DNA from: Microbacterium maritypicum
GTDB lineage: Bacteria > Actinomycetota > Actinomycetes > Actinomycetales > Microbacteriaceae
DNA length: 64,000 nucleotides
Direction of reading: 5' to 3'
NCBI RefSeq assembly: GCF_008868125.1
Contig: NZ_WAAQ01000001.1
Location: forward strand, 1,240,001 to 1,304,000
Of this stretch, positions 54,687 through 62,648 are shown piece after piece. A program made the translations under genes and the position numbers. The notes beneath the pieces are model-generated. The model was given only the letters and a program-made list of their open reading frames with translations, made no database searches and was not told the origin of the DNA. Each line of letters starts with the position of its first letter. The first letter of the stretch is position 1.

Positions 54687-55573
54687 CCGACGTGCGGCGC
54701 GACACGAGGCAGCGGTGGAGCTTCGTTCCGGCGCTGCTCGTGTGCGCCGCGGCTCCGGCGTTCTTCGTGCTGGAGATCCCCTGGCTCGGCTGGACGCTGC
54801 TCGCGGCTGGCATCGCCGTGGCCGCTCTGATCGAGCGGGGTCGGCATCCCGAGGACCAGGTCGTGAGCGTGGGTTCGCGCCGGGAGAGCGCGAGGGCGAT
54901 CGGCCTGCACCGGCCCCCGTCTCTCACGAGGGATCTCTCCCTGATCGCGATCGGCCTTCTGATCGTGAGCATCATCCCGTTGGCCGCAGAGCTCGACAAT
55001 CTCGCGATGCTGCGATTCACCCTCGCACTGGGTGGGGCGGTCGCGGTGCCGTACCTGATCTCTCGGTTCGTCTATCGAGACCGCGCGATCAGCTTCCCCT
55101 GGCGGACCCGTAGGCGCTGGGGCCGGCTGCAGTGGGGCTGGCTCGTGGCGGTGCTGGTGCTCGGGTGGCTGATCCTGCCCTTCTACTTCATCACCAGCGG
55201 CGTGTACCAGAACTGGCCGGTGGTCGACACGCCCGATCTCATCGCGAGACTCTTCGTCGGCGTGGGTGCTGTCGGCATCTGGGATGAGCTGTTCTTCATC
55301 TGCACGGTGTTCGCTCTGCTGCGGCGCCACTTCCCGGATCTCGTCGCGAACCTGCTGCAGGCGATCGTCTTCGTCTCGTTCCTGTGGGAACTGGGCTACC
55401 GCGAGTGGGGACCACTGCTGACCATTCCGTTCGCCCTGCTGCAGGGCTACATCTTCCTCCGCACGCACTCGCTCGCCTACGTCGTCACCGTGCACCTGCT
55501 CTTCGACGCCGTGGTCTTCGCCGTTCTGGTGCACGCGCACAACCCGGGACTGCTGTCGATCTTCCTGGTCTAG
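54683..55573 (+). CDS. CPBP-family intramembrane protein, active site degenerate
   Basis: A 296-residue protein with about seven transmembrane helices and a CPBP (Rce1-like) core in the C-terminal half. The canonical motif 1 EExxxR is replaced by DELFFIC, motif 2 FxxxH reads FLWEL, while motif 3 HLLFD is kept. It may therefore lack protease activity. Coupled to trmB by a 4-nt overlap, whose meaning is unclear. Confidence 0.75.
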   Translation: MTDVRRDTRQRWSFVPALLVCAAAPAFFVLEIPWLGWTLLAAGIAVAALIERGRHPEDQVVSVGSRRESARAIGLHRPPSLTRDLSLIAIGLLIVSIIPLAAELDNLAMLRFTLALGGAVAVPYLISRFVYRDRAISFPWRTRRRWGRLQWGWLVAVLVLGWLILPFYFITSGVYQNWPVVDTPDLIARLFVGVGAVGIWDELFFICTVFALLRRHFPDLVANLLQAIVFVSFLWELGYREWGPLLTIPFALLQGYIFLRTHSLAYVVTVHLLFDAVVFAVLVHAHNPGLLSIFLV

Positions 55574-55589
55574 AACGGCACATCGAGAC

Positions 55590-55632
55590 GCGCCGGGTGC
55601 CCGGGGGCGTTTGGTGTGCGGCACCCCGGCGC
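55590..55632. terminator. Possible hairpin terminator after CPBP-like gene
   Basis: A 12-bp stem with one bulged C (55590-55601 with 55620-55632) and an 18-nt loop lies after the stop at 55573 and touches the next gene's promoter. Confidence 0.45.
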
Positions 55633-55634
55633 GG

Positions 55635-55640
55635 GACAAT
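55635..55640 (+). promoter_or_regulatory. Candidate -10 of leaderless DUF1304 gene
   Basis: GACAAT lies 6 nt before the ATG at 55647. Confidence 0.45.
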
Positions 55641-55646
55641 CGCCGT

Positions 55647-56039
55647 ATGCTCATCGTCGGTCTGGTCCTCGCCGCGGCTGCCGCCGCGTTCCACGTGTTC
55701 ATCTTCGCGCTCGAGTCGCTGAAGTGGACCGAGCCCGAGACGAGGAAGATCTTCGGCGTCGCCAGCGAGGCGGATGCCGTGACGATGAAGGCGCTCGCGT
55801 TCAACCAGGGCTTCTACAACCTGTTCCTCGCGCTGACCGCGCTGCTCGGAATCGGTCTGACGATCGTCGGCTTCGCGACTGTGGGTCTGACCCTCGTGTT
55901 CGCCGGCACCGGCATGATGGTCGCCGCTGCTCTGGTGCTCGTCCTGTCGGACTCCACCAAGGTCCGCGCCGCCGCGATGCAGGGAACCCTTCCGCTGCTC
56001 GCGATCATCGCCACGGCCATCGCCGTCGCCATCGGTTGA
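55647..56039 (+). CDS. DUF1304 family membrane protein
   Basis: A 130-residue protein with four transmembrane helices. AAFHVFIFALESLKWTEPETRKIFG and NQGFYNLFLALTALLGI are the DUF1304 hallmarks. The family is widespread in bacteria with unknown function. It appears to be transcribed alone. Confidence 0.88.
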   Translation: MLIVGLVLAAAAAAFHVFIFALESLKWTEPETRKIFGVASEADAVTMKALAFNQGFYNLFLALTALLGIGLTIVGFATVGLTLVFAGTGMMVAAALVLVLSDSTKVRAAAMQGTLPLLAIIATAIAVAIG

Positions 56040-56136
56040 GCTCTGCTGGGGTCGCATTCAGTCGCGGGAGAGGTCACAACCCGATCGCGCGATTGGGGCG
56101 TGGCGGCGGGAACTCGACTCCTGGGAGTGCCCTCAC

Positions 56137-56142
56137 TAGGGT
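56137..56142 (+). promoter_or_regulatory. Candidate -10 of leaderless small membrane protein gene
   Basis: TAGGGT lies 6 nt before the ATG at 56149. Confidence 0.5.
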
Positions 56143-56148
56143 GACGGG

Positions 56149-56529
56149 ATGAGCACACTGTCGCTGGAGACCGCACCGGTTCTCGCCCGGCCCGTGCCGT
56201 GGTGGTCCCGCCGACGGGTGATCCTCGTGTTGAGCGTGGTCGTCATACCTGTGCTGCTCGCGGTACTGCTCAACAGTTATGGCCCGTTGACCGTCGAATC
56301 GGCGATCCGCATGGCGTGTGCCACTATCGCCGGGCAGACAGTGGCGATCGGCGGCGCGGCGACGGCGCTCGTGATCACCATCACCCGTCGCCGCAACATC
56401 GCCGGGATCATCGTGTTCGCGGTGATCCTGATAGGTGTCGTGGTCTACGCGGCGTCAGCGATGGAGGGCGCGGGATACCTGTTGGTCGATCGTCTCGACA
56501 GGATCGCCGAGGCGGACGAACTCAACTGA
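56149..56529 (+). CDS. Small membrane protein, function unknown
   Basis: A 126-residue protein with three predicted transmembrane helices (RRVILVLSVVVIPVLLAVLL, TIAGQTVAIGGAATALVITI, IAGIIVFAVILIGVVVYAAS) and a short acidic C-terminal tail. I recognise no family. The predicted promoter and codon use support a real gene. Confidence 0.7.
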   Translation: MSTLSLETAPVLARPVPWWSRRRVILVLSVVVIPVLLAVLLNSYGPLTVESAIRMACATIAGQTVAIGGAATALVITITRRRNIAGIIVFAVILIGVVVYAASAMEGAGYLLVDRLDRIAEADELN

Positions 56530-56554
56530 GCGCGGCCGCCGCAGGGCGGGTATG

Positions 56555-56588
56555 CGAAAGGGCCGCCCGCATGCGGACGACCCTTTCG
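56555..56588. terminator. Probable bidirectional terminator
   Basis: CGAAAGGG/CCCTTTCG (8 bp) plus an inner CCGC/GCGG stem, with a 4-nt one-sided bulge, lies between convergent genes. Confidence 0.6.
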
Positions 56589-56602
56589 AAGCGGCAGATC
56601 GA

Positions 56603-57580
56603 TCAGAACTGCAGCAGCACCTTGCCCACGCGGCCAGGCGTCATGCTGAGACGCACGGCATCGGCGACATCGGCGGCGTCGAACACGCCGGCGACCGGGA
56701 GGGTCAGCGTCCCATCGGTGACGCGCTGGATGAGCTCGCCGAACAGGGCCCCGCGCGTGGCGGCGTCGAGCTGCTGGATGACCTTGCTGCCCCAGAAGCC
56801 CTTGACGATGGCCTGCTTGAAGATCACATCGGAGGAGGCGATCTCCATGACGGGGGAGTTCATCGCCCCGAACGCGACGAGCGTGCCGCCTTCGCTGAGG
56901 AGCGAGAGCACGTCGCCGGAGGCCGAGCCGCCCACGGAATCGACACCGGCGACGATCGGCGCGCCGCCGGTCAGGCGCGCAGCCTGCTCGCGCCAGTCGT
57001 CCTGATCGGTCGAGATGACGTTGTCGATGCCCTGGGCACGCAGCTCCTCGACACCCTCCGCGCGGCGCACGAGCCCGAGCACGTGCACGCCGCGCGCGGC
57101 GCCGAGCTGCGCGAGCATGCGTCCGACAGCGCCGTTCGCCGCGTTCTGCACGATCCAGTCGCCCTCGTTGACGTCGAGGAACTGCAGCAGGCTGATCGTG
57201 CTGAACGGCATCGAGACGAGCTGGGCCGCGCTCTCGTCGGAGAGGGAATCGAGCACGGGGATGAGTCCGGCGGCGTTCGCCACGATGTACTCGGCCCAGG
57301 CGCCGAAGGTGCCGCCGGTCGCGACGCGCTGTCCGACCGCGAGGTGCTCGACGCCCTCACCGAGGGCGTCGACGATGCCCAGGGCCTCGGTACCGGAGGC
57401 CGCAGGCAGCTCGGGCTTGAACCCATAGGTGCCGCGCACGGTCCACAGGTCGTGGTTGTGGATGGGGGAGAGGACGATGCGCAGGCGGACCTGCCCTGCT
57501 GCGGGCTCCGGAACGGGACGCTCCTCGACCGCGAGGACGTCTTCGGCTTCGCCGAATCGGGAATGGATGAGTGCACGCAT
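56603..57580 (-). CDS. Zinc-free MDR-family NADPH:quinone reductase-like enzyme
   Basis: A 325-residue medium-chain dehydrogenase/reductase. GEAEDVLAVEERPVPEPAAGQVRLRI is the N-terminal fold; the nucleotide-binding segment is WIVQNAANGAVGRMLAQLGAARG. The zinc-ligand cysteines of alcohol dehydrogenases are missing, as in quinone reductases and 2-enoyl reductases. It lies 26 bp downstream of ohr and probably belongs to the peroxide-response operon. Confidence 0.88.
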   Translation of the reverse strand: MRALIHSRFGEAEDVLAVEERPVPEPAAGQVRLRIVLSPIHNHDLWTVRGTYGFKPELPAASGTEALGIVDALGEGVEHLAVGQRVATGGTFGAWAEYIVANAAGLIPVLDSLSDESAAQLVSMPFSTISLLQFLDVNEGDWIVQNAANGAVGRMLAQLGAARGVHVLGLVRRAEGVEELRAQGIDNVISTDQDDWREQAARLTGGAPIVAGVDSVGGSASGDVLSLLSEGGTLVAFGAMNSPVMEIASSDVIFKQAIVKGFWGSKVIQQLDAATRGALFGELIQRVTDGTLTLPVAGVFDAADVADAVRLSMTPGRVGKVLLQF

Positions 57581-57606
57581 GATGTGGTTTCCTTTCCTTC
57601 CGTTGA

Positions 57607-58029
57607 TCAGTCGTCCGACACGGTGATCGTGACGTCGATGTTGCCGCGCGTCGCGTTCGAGTACGGGCAGACCTGGTGTGCGGCGTCGGCGAGTGCCTGG
57701 GCCTGATCGTGCGCGAGCTCGGGGATGACCACCTCGAGTTCGACCGCGAGGCCGAAGCCGCCGGCGCCGTTCGACCCGATCTGCACGCGCGCGCCGACCG
57801 AGCTGTGGTCGATCTTGATCTTCTGCGCCCGCGCGACGGACTGCAGAGCGGAGTGGAAGCATGCGGCATATCCGGCCGCGAAGAGCTGCTCGGGGTTGGC
57901 CCCGTCGCCGCTGCCGCCCATCTCCTTGGGGATGGCGAGATCGAACTCGACGCGACCGTCGTTCGTGGCGACGTGTCCGTTGCGGCCGGCGCCGGTGGCG
58001 AGGGCTTCTGCGGTGTAGAGGGCTTCCAT
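57607..58029 (-). CDS. ohr: Organic hydroperoxide resistance peroxidase
   Basis: A 140-residue Ohr that reduces organic and fatty-acid hydroperoxides using lipoylated partners. The peroxidatic Cys is in YAACFHSALQS and the resolving Cys in HQVCPYSNATRGN, both intact. GGAAGGAAAC precedes the ATG at 58029. It is between ohrR (26 bp upstream) and the quinone reductase gene. Confidence 0.96.
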   Translation of the reverse strand: MEALYTAEALATGAGRNGHVATNDGRVEFDLAIPKEMGGSGDGANPEQLFAAGYAACFHSALQSVARAQKIKIDHSSVGARVQIGSNGAGGFGLAVELEVVIPELAHDQAQALADAAHQVCPYSNATRGNIDVTITVSDD

Positions 58030-58055
58030 TGAGGGGTTTCCTTCCGGGAGGGTGG

Positions 58056-58526
58056 TCATTCGCCGGCGCGCAGCGCGGTGGCGCCGGTGGCCGGTGTCGA
58101 GACACCGCTCTGCAGCAGAGCGGTCAGTTCGTGGAGTTCTGCGATGAGCCGGCGGCGGTGCGCGTCGTCGCGGATGCCGGAGAGCTGCGCGATCTGGGCA
58201 GGGATCTTCGCGAGGTCCCCGCGGAGCGCCTGGCCTGCGGAGGTGAGCTGCACCGTGACGACGCGCTCGTCCTGGGGGCTGCGCGTCTTCGCAACCAGGC
58301 CCGCCTGCTCGAGGCGGCGCACCAGGGGCGAGAGGGTCCCGGAGTCGAGTTGCATGGCGTCTCCGAGCGAACCGATCGTCTGATCGCCCTCGTGCCACAG
58401 GATGGCGAGGACCAGATACTGCGGATACGTCAGCCCCCAGGGGGCGAGCAGAGCCCGGTACGCCTGCGTGGTGGCGCGCGCAGCGGAGTAGAGGGAGAAG
58501 CACACCATCTCATCGGTCACGGGCAT
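58056..58526 (-). CDS. ohrR: MarR-family organic peroxide sensor OhrR
   Basis: A 156-residue MarR protein. Cys9 in EMVCFSLYSAAR corresponds to the reactive N-terminal Cys of OhrR, and the winged helix contains IGSLGDAMQLDSGTLSPLVRRLEQAGLV and RSPQDERVVTVQLT. Oxidation should release it from DNA and derepress ohrR-ohr-quinone reductase. Confidence 0.93.
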   Translation of the reverse strand: MPVTDEMVCFSLYSAARATTQAYRALLAPWGLTYPQYLVLAILWHEGDQTIGSLGDAMQLDSGTLSPLVRRLEQAGLVAKTRSPQDERVVTVQLTSAGQALRGDLAKIPAQIAQLSGIRDDAHRRRLIAELHELTALLQSGVSTPATGATALRAGE

Positions 58527-58546
58527 GAGTAAAGCATTGCATGCGA

Positions 58547-58571
58547 TTCAATTGTGCACAACTCGATTGAA
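58547..58571. promoter_or_regulatory. Candidate OhrR operator
   Basis: TTCAAT (58547-58552) and ATTGAA (58566-58571) flank the perfect 10-bp palindrome TTGTGCACAA (58552-58561), 20 bp upstream of the ohrR start. It also lies 53 bp before the divergent LAL regulator gene. Confidence 0.6.
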
Positions 58572-58610
58572 CGCGCGAGGATGCCCTTGAAGGTGCATCC
58601 GGCACAGCAC

Positions 58611-58616
58611 TAGCTT
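58611..58616 (+). promoter_or_regulatory. Candidate -10 of leaderless LAL regulator gene
   Basis: TAGCTT lies 7 nt before the ATG at 58624. Confidence 0.45.
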
Positions 58617-58623
58617 TGGTGCC

Positions 58624-61170
58624 ATGTCGCACCCCGTACGCTCGACGAGGCCGGGACCCACGGTGCGATTCCGGCCGCCGGCACCCCAACCGGGTGCCCT
58701 TCGACGCGATCGGGTGAGCGCGGTGATCTCGGAGGCCGTCGCCAGAGACCCGCTGACCGTGGTCAGTGCCCCCAGCGGATTCGGGAAGACGACCTCGGTT
58801 GCCGAGTGGGCGGCAGGGCTCGAACACGTGGCGTGGCTCGGGCTCAACGCTTTCGACTCCGACCCGTCGCGGCTGACCCAGGGCGTGGTGAACGCGCTGA
58901 CCCGGGGCGCGGAGCGCTCGGGGCGTCGCCTGGACCTGGACCGGGATCTGGACGACCCGCACCGGGCGTACCAGGAGATCTGCAGAGTTCTGGAGGATGC
59001 GGACGAGCGCGTGCACCTGATCGTCGACGATGCTCAGCGCGCAGGGGAGGACTGGCGTGCGGGACTTCTGGGGATGCTGGCCGAGCAGGCGCCGGACAGC
59101 CTGCGGATCGTGCTGGTGGGGACGACATTGCTCGAGGTGACCCTCTCCCGGCACCGCGTGACGCATCCGGATTCCTTCGTCGGCGCGGACACGCTCAGCT
59201 TCACGGAAGAGGAAGTGCGGCTGCTGCTCGACGGGGAGACGGACGGCCTCTCGGCGCAGACCATCTTCGAGGAGACCCAGGGGTGGCCGATCGCGGTCAG
59301 ACTGATGATGATCGGCGGAGCGAGGCCCGACCAGCGCGCACAGAGCGCCGCCGGCTTCCTGGGCAACTACGTGCGGGAGCACGTGCTCGCGACGCTCCCT
59401 CCTGAGGTCGCCGACTTCGTTCTCGAGGCGAGCGTCTGCAGCGAGCTGACCCCTGCGCTCGCGGCCGCGGTGACCGGACGCCCCGACGCGGCGGCCCTGC
59501 TCGAGACCTGCGTGCGCCTCGGATTGTTCCTCGACCGCTTCGAGGGCCCTCACGGGGTCGTGTACCGCTGGCATGCCTCCTTCGCCAGGCGATGCGCCGA
59601 GATCCTGGACATCGATGCCGAACGCGCCGCTGGATGCCACCGCCGCGCCGCCGCCGCGCTGCAGGCGACGGATCCGACGGCATCGATCACGCACTCCCTC
59701 CATGCGTCCGAGTTCCTCACCGCACGGGAGACCCTCCTTCATCATTGGCTCGGTCTGGTGGTGGGGGCGAGGGCCGACGAGGTCGAATGCACAGCGATGC
59801 TGATGCTGCGACGCACGCCCGATGACGCGCAGGTGCTGCTGGTGCGCGCGTGTGCGAGCGACGTGCTCGGCGATCATCGGGTGGCCCGTGAGCTGTTCCG
59901 GCGCGCGGAGGCGATGATCGGTCGATCGGGCGACGACGATGAGCCCGCGGTGCTGCAGATCGCCCGGCTCTTCATCGCCGACGAGCGTGCAGAGGTCGCG
60001 GATGCGAGCGCGAAGGTGCAGCAGATGCTCCTCGACGCGGACTCGACGGACCTCGGCGACCGCGCGGCGCTGAACTATCTCCTCGGGTGGACCGAGATCC
60101 GGCACCGCGGCAACCCGATGGTCCCGCTCGAGTACTTCTCCGCCGCGGCCAGGGAGGCGCAGAGCTCGGGCGATCGAGAGCTGGCGAAGCGCGCGCTGGG
60201 GCATCTCGCCTTCGGGCAGACCTGGGCCGGTCATCTCATCGAGGCCCGACGGTCGCTCATCGCCGTTCGTGGGGCGGAGGATGTCGGTCTTCCCTGGAGC
60301 ACCTACGCCGGGGGCAGTGCTGCCGCGGCCGCGGGATACGTCTCGTACTGGTCGGGTGAGCTCGACGAAGCGGTCCGCGAGTTCGGAACCGTGATCGCCA
60401 ACGGGGGCTCCGATCGTTCGTTCACCAATGTGGCGCGCATGATGATCGCCTACGCGGCGGCGGAATCGGGTGATGTCTCCGCCTGCCGTCGTGCGGCGAT
60501 CGGCATCCAGGAGATCCCCCTGGAGGTCGTGCACGGCGTCTCCTGGCCGGCGTTCCGCGAATCGTCGGTCGCCCTGCTCGAAGAAGCCGTCGGACGAACG
60601 GATCGAGCGATGCGGATCGCGCGCAAGTACATCCAGTGCCCGGACCTTCCCGTCGTCAACGTCGCCCTCGCCGGCGTTCTGCGCCGCGCCGGCGACTACA
60701 CCACCGCCCTGGAGATGCTGCGGGCTCCGCGCGTCTTCGCGGAGGTGTCCTACGTGAAATCGGCGACTCTGCTCACGGCAGCCCTGCTCCGACGTCAGGC
60801 CGGACACCACGACCAGGCGCATGAGCTGTGCGAGGCGGGTGTCGCCGTCGCCTCGGGGGAGAACATCCGCCTTCTCTTCGGGCCCCGCGAGACGGCCGTG
60901 CGCAAACTGCTCGGCGAGCATGTGCACTTCGGCACGCAGTTCGAGGACTTCATCGGCAGGTGTCTCGCGAAGGGCTCGGCAGGGTCGTTGGTGGATGCCC
61001 TCTCCGGGCGTGAACGCGATGTCTTCCAGCAGCTGCAGACCGCTCGCACGTTGCAGGAGATCGCACGTGAACTGGCGGTGTCGATCAACACGGTGAAGAC
61101 CCACCAGCGCGCGATCTACCGCAAACTCGGGGTGTCGTCCCGCCGCGAGGCGGTGCGCACCACCGTCTGA
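58624..61170 (+). CDS. LAL (MalT-like) LuxR-family ATP-dependent regulator
   Basis: An 848-residue regulator. The N-terminal P-loop NTPase has Walker A SAPSGFGKTT (48-57) and a Walker-B-like VHLIVDDAQ. A long TPR-like helical middle part follows, and the C-terminal LuxR HTH (about 795-848) reads LSGRERDVFQQLQTARTLQEI ... SINTVKTHQRAIYRKLGV. Such proteins integrate a small-molecule signal with ATP binding. The signal is unknown. It is divergent from ohrR and upstream of the SHOCT/DUF6325 cluster. Confidence 0.9.
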   Translation: MSHPVRSTRPGPTVRFRPPAPQPGALRRDRVSAVISEAVARDPLTVVSAPSGFGKTTSVAEWAAGLEHVAWLGLNAFDSDPSRLTQGVVNALTRGAERSGRRLDLDRDLDDPHRAYQEICRVLEDADERVHLIVDDAQRAGEDWRAGLLGMLAEQAPDSLRIVLVGTTLLEVTLSRHRVTHPDSFVGADTLSFTEEEVRLLLDGETDGLSAQTIFEETQGWPIAVRLMMIGGARPDQRAQSAAGFLGNYVREHVLATLPPEVADFVLEASVCSELTPALAAAVTGRPDAAALLETCVRLGLFLDRFEGPHGVVYRWHASFARRCAEILDIDAERAAGCHRRAAAALQATDPTASITHSLHASEFLTARETLLHHWLGLVVGARADEVECTAMLMLRRTPDDAQVLLVRACASDVLGDHRVARELFRRAEAMIGRSGDDDEPAVLQIARLFIADERAEVADASAKVQQMLLDADSTDLGDRAALNYLLGWTEIRHRGNPMVPLEYFSAAAREAQSSGDRELAKRALGHLAFGQTWAGHLIEARRSLIAVRGAEDVGLPWSTYAGGSAAAAAGYVSYWSGELDEAVREFGTVIANGGSDRSFTNVARMMIAYAAAESGDVSACRRAAIGIQEIPLEVVHGVSWPAFRESSVALLEEAVGRTDRAMRIARKYIQCPDLPVVNVALAGVLRRAGDYTTALEMLRAPRVFAEVSYVKSATLLTAALLRRQAGHHDQAHELCEAGVAVASGENIRLLFGPRETAVRKLLGEHVHFGTQFEDFIGRCLAKGSAGSLVDALSGRERDVFQQLQTARTLQEIARELAVSINTVKTHQRAIYRKLGVSSRREAVRTTV

Positions 61171-61219
61171 TCGGGACGGGCGCGCCGATGCGGCTCTCGC
61201 TGCCCGCCGCGGATGCAGG

Positions 61220-61606
61220 TCAGCTCAGCGCACGCGCCTTGATGGCGGCGAACTCGTCGGCGGTGATGGTCCCTGCGGCGAGCAGTTTGGATGCCTTGTC
61301 GATCTCGTCGCTGGGACTGGAGCCGGCGACGCTGCGGATGTAGGAGTCGGCGGCATGCTGCTGCTCACGGTACGCCGACGCGCTGCGCTCGCCCATGCCT
61401 CTGCCGCGGGCGATCAGGTAGACGAGCGCCGTCAGGAACGGGACGAAGATGAGGAAGATGATCCACACGGCCTTCCACCCGCCGTTGAGCGTGTGATCGC
61501 GGAACAGGTCGGCGACGATGTTGAAGAGCACCATGAGGTAGGAGACGAACACGAAGACCCAGAAGAACCACCAGATGATGTCCCAGAAGCTTTCCCAAAT
61601 GGACAC
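61220..61606 (-). CDS. Membrane protein with PLDc_N-like helices and C-terminal SHOCT domain
   Basis: A 128-residue protein. Two transmembrane helices at about 10-32 and 44-66 (WKAVWIIFLIFVPFLTALVYLI, cardiolipin-synthase N-terminal type), then a linker and a SHOCT domain (IDKASKLLAAGTITADEFAAIKARAL) at the end. GTG start at 61606 with AGAGG upstream; the longer in-frame start is not supported. Its function is unknown. Confidence 0.85.
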   Translation of the reverse strand: MSIWESFWDIIWWFFWVFVFVSYLMVLFNIVADLFRDHTLNGGWKAVWIIFLIFVPFLTALVYLIARGRGMGERSASAYREQQHAADSYIRSVAGSSPSDEIDKASKLLAAGTITADEFAAIKARALS

Positions 61607-61821
61607 TTCGCACCTCTTTCGTCGAGTTACTGCGTAGGGCGATCGTGGCAGGGTGAGCAGATGAGCGGGGGCGTCCCTCACCCCGAGCGGGCGACCCCGT
61701 GACGGGCTGCCGGCGACGGAGCACTCATCCTCTCGGGGTGAGGCCGGACTCCTCGCCCGTGACCGCGATGCGAGCATGGATCCCAGTCACGGGCGACGTG
61801 CGCCAGGAGAAGGGACGACCC

Positions 61822-62256
61822 ATGAATGACTTCCGTTTCGGCCCGGCCGAGGTCTACCTCGTCGGGTTCGAAGGTCAGCGCCCCGATCCGGCGACGTTCC
61901 GCGCGCTGACGGAGCTCGTGGACAGCGGCGTCGTGCGACTGCTCGACTTCGTCGTGCTCGCGAAGTCGGCGACCGGAGAGGTCGAGATCGTCGAGCTCGA
62001 CGATGAGGACGGAAAGCTCGATCTCGACGGCTTCGAGCCGATCGCGGCGGGTCTCGCCGGTGAGGAGGACGTCGAAGCGCTCGCCGCCGCGATCGCCCCA
62101 GGGCAGTCGGCCGCGCTGGTCGTGCTCGAGCTCGCCTTCGCCCGCACCCTCGCGCAGAAACTCGCCGCTGCGGGAGGACAGGTGCTGCGCAGCGAGCGCG
62201 TGCCGGCGCCCGTCGTGAATGCGGTGATGGACATCCTCGACCAGGAAGATGAATGA
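61822..62256 (+). CDS. DUF6325 family protein
   Basis: A 144-residue cytoplasmic protein: FGPAEVYLVGFEGQRPDPATFRAL, then LLDFVVLAKSATGEVEIVEL, and a C-terminal helix LELAFARTLAQKLAAAGGQV. It is similar to DUF1269/DUF6325 actinobacterial proteins often found beside SHOCT proteins. AGGAGAAGGGA lies upstream of the ATG. The next gene starts one base after its stop. Confidence 0.8.
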   Translation: MNDFRFGPAEVYLVGFEGQRPDPATFRALTELVDSGVVRLLDFVVLAKSATGEVEIVELDDEDGKLDLDGFEPIAAGLAGEEDVEALAAAIAPGQSAALVVLELAFARTLAQKLAAAGGQVLRSERVPAPVVNAVMDILDQEDE

Positions 62257-62257
62257 C

Positions 62258-62599
62258 ATGCCCATGAGAAGATTCGGCCGCCCCGGACTGATCGGCCTCG
62301 CTGCCAGGACCGCAGTGGTCGCAGGGACGGCTTCGGCCGTCGGCGGCGCGATGTCGCGGCATCAGCAGGAGCGTGCGCAGGGCGAGTACGAGCAGCAGCA
62401 GTACGCGGCCGCGCAGCAGCAGGCGCAGGTCGATGCCGCCGCCAAGAATGCAGCGGCCCAATACTCGTCTCCGCCTCCGGCGGCACCCGCCGCCGCTGAC
62501 GATCTGATCGCGAAGCTGCAGCAGCTCGCATCCCTCAAGGACTCCGGCGTGCTCTCCGATGCGGAGTTCGCCGCGGCGAAGCAGAAGCTCCTGAGCTGA
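62258..62599 (+). CDS. Small SHOCT-domain protein with Gln-rich linker
   Basis: A 113-residue protein. A hydrophobic N-terminal stretch (GLIGLAARTAVVAGTASAVGGA) could insert in the membrane; a Gln/Ala-rich linker leads to a C-terminal SHOCT domain (LASLKDSGVLSDAEFAAAKQKLL). The ATG at 62258 is chosen because AGGAAG (62243-62248) is 9 nt upstream; ATG at 62249 would be too close. Coupled to the DUF6325 gene. Confidence 0.8.
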   Translation: MPMRRFGRPGLIGLAARTAVVAGTASAVGGAMSRHQQERAQGEYEQQQYAAAQQQAQVDAAAKNAAAQYSSPPPAAPAAADDLIAKLQQLASLKDSGVLSDAEFAAAKQKLLS

Positions 62600-62648
62600 C
62601 GAGACCGGCAGCCCGCCGTCGGAACGACAGCCGAGACGAGGACAGCGA

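Noticed and set aside
58510..61104. An 864-codon open frame on the minus strand
   Set aside because: It is antisense to the LAL regulator, whose P-loop and LuxR HTH are clear.
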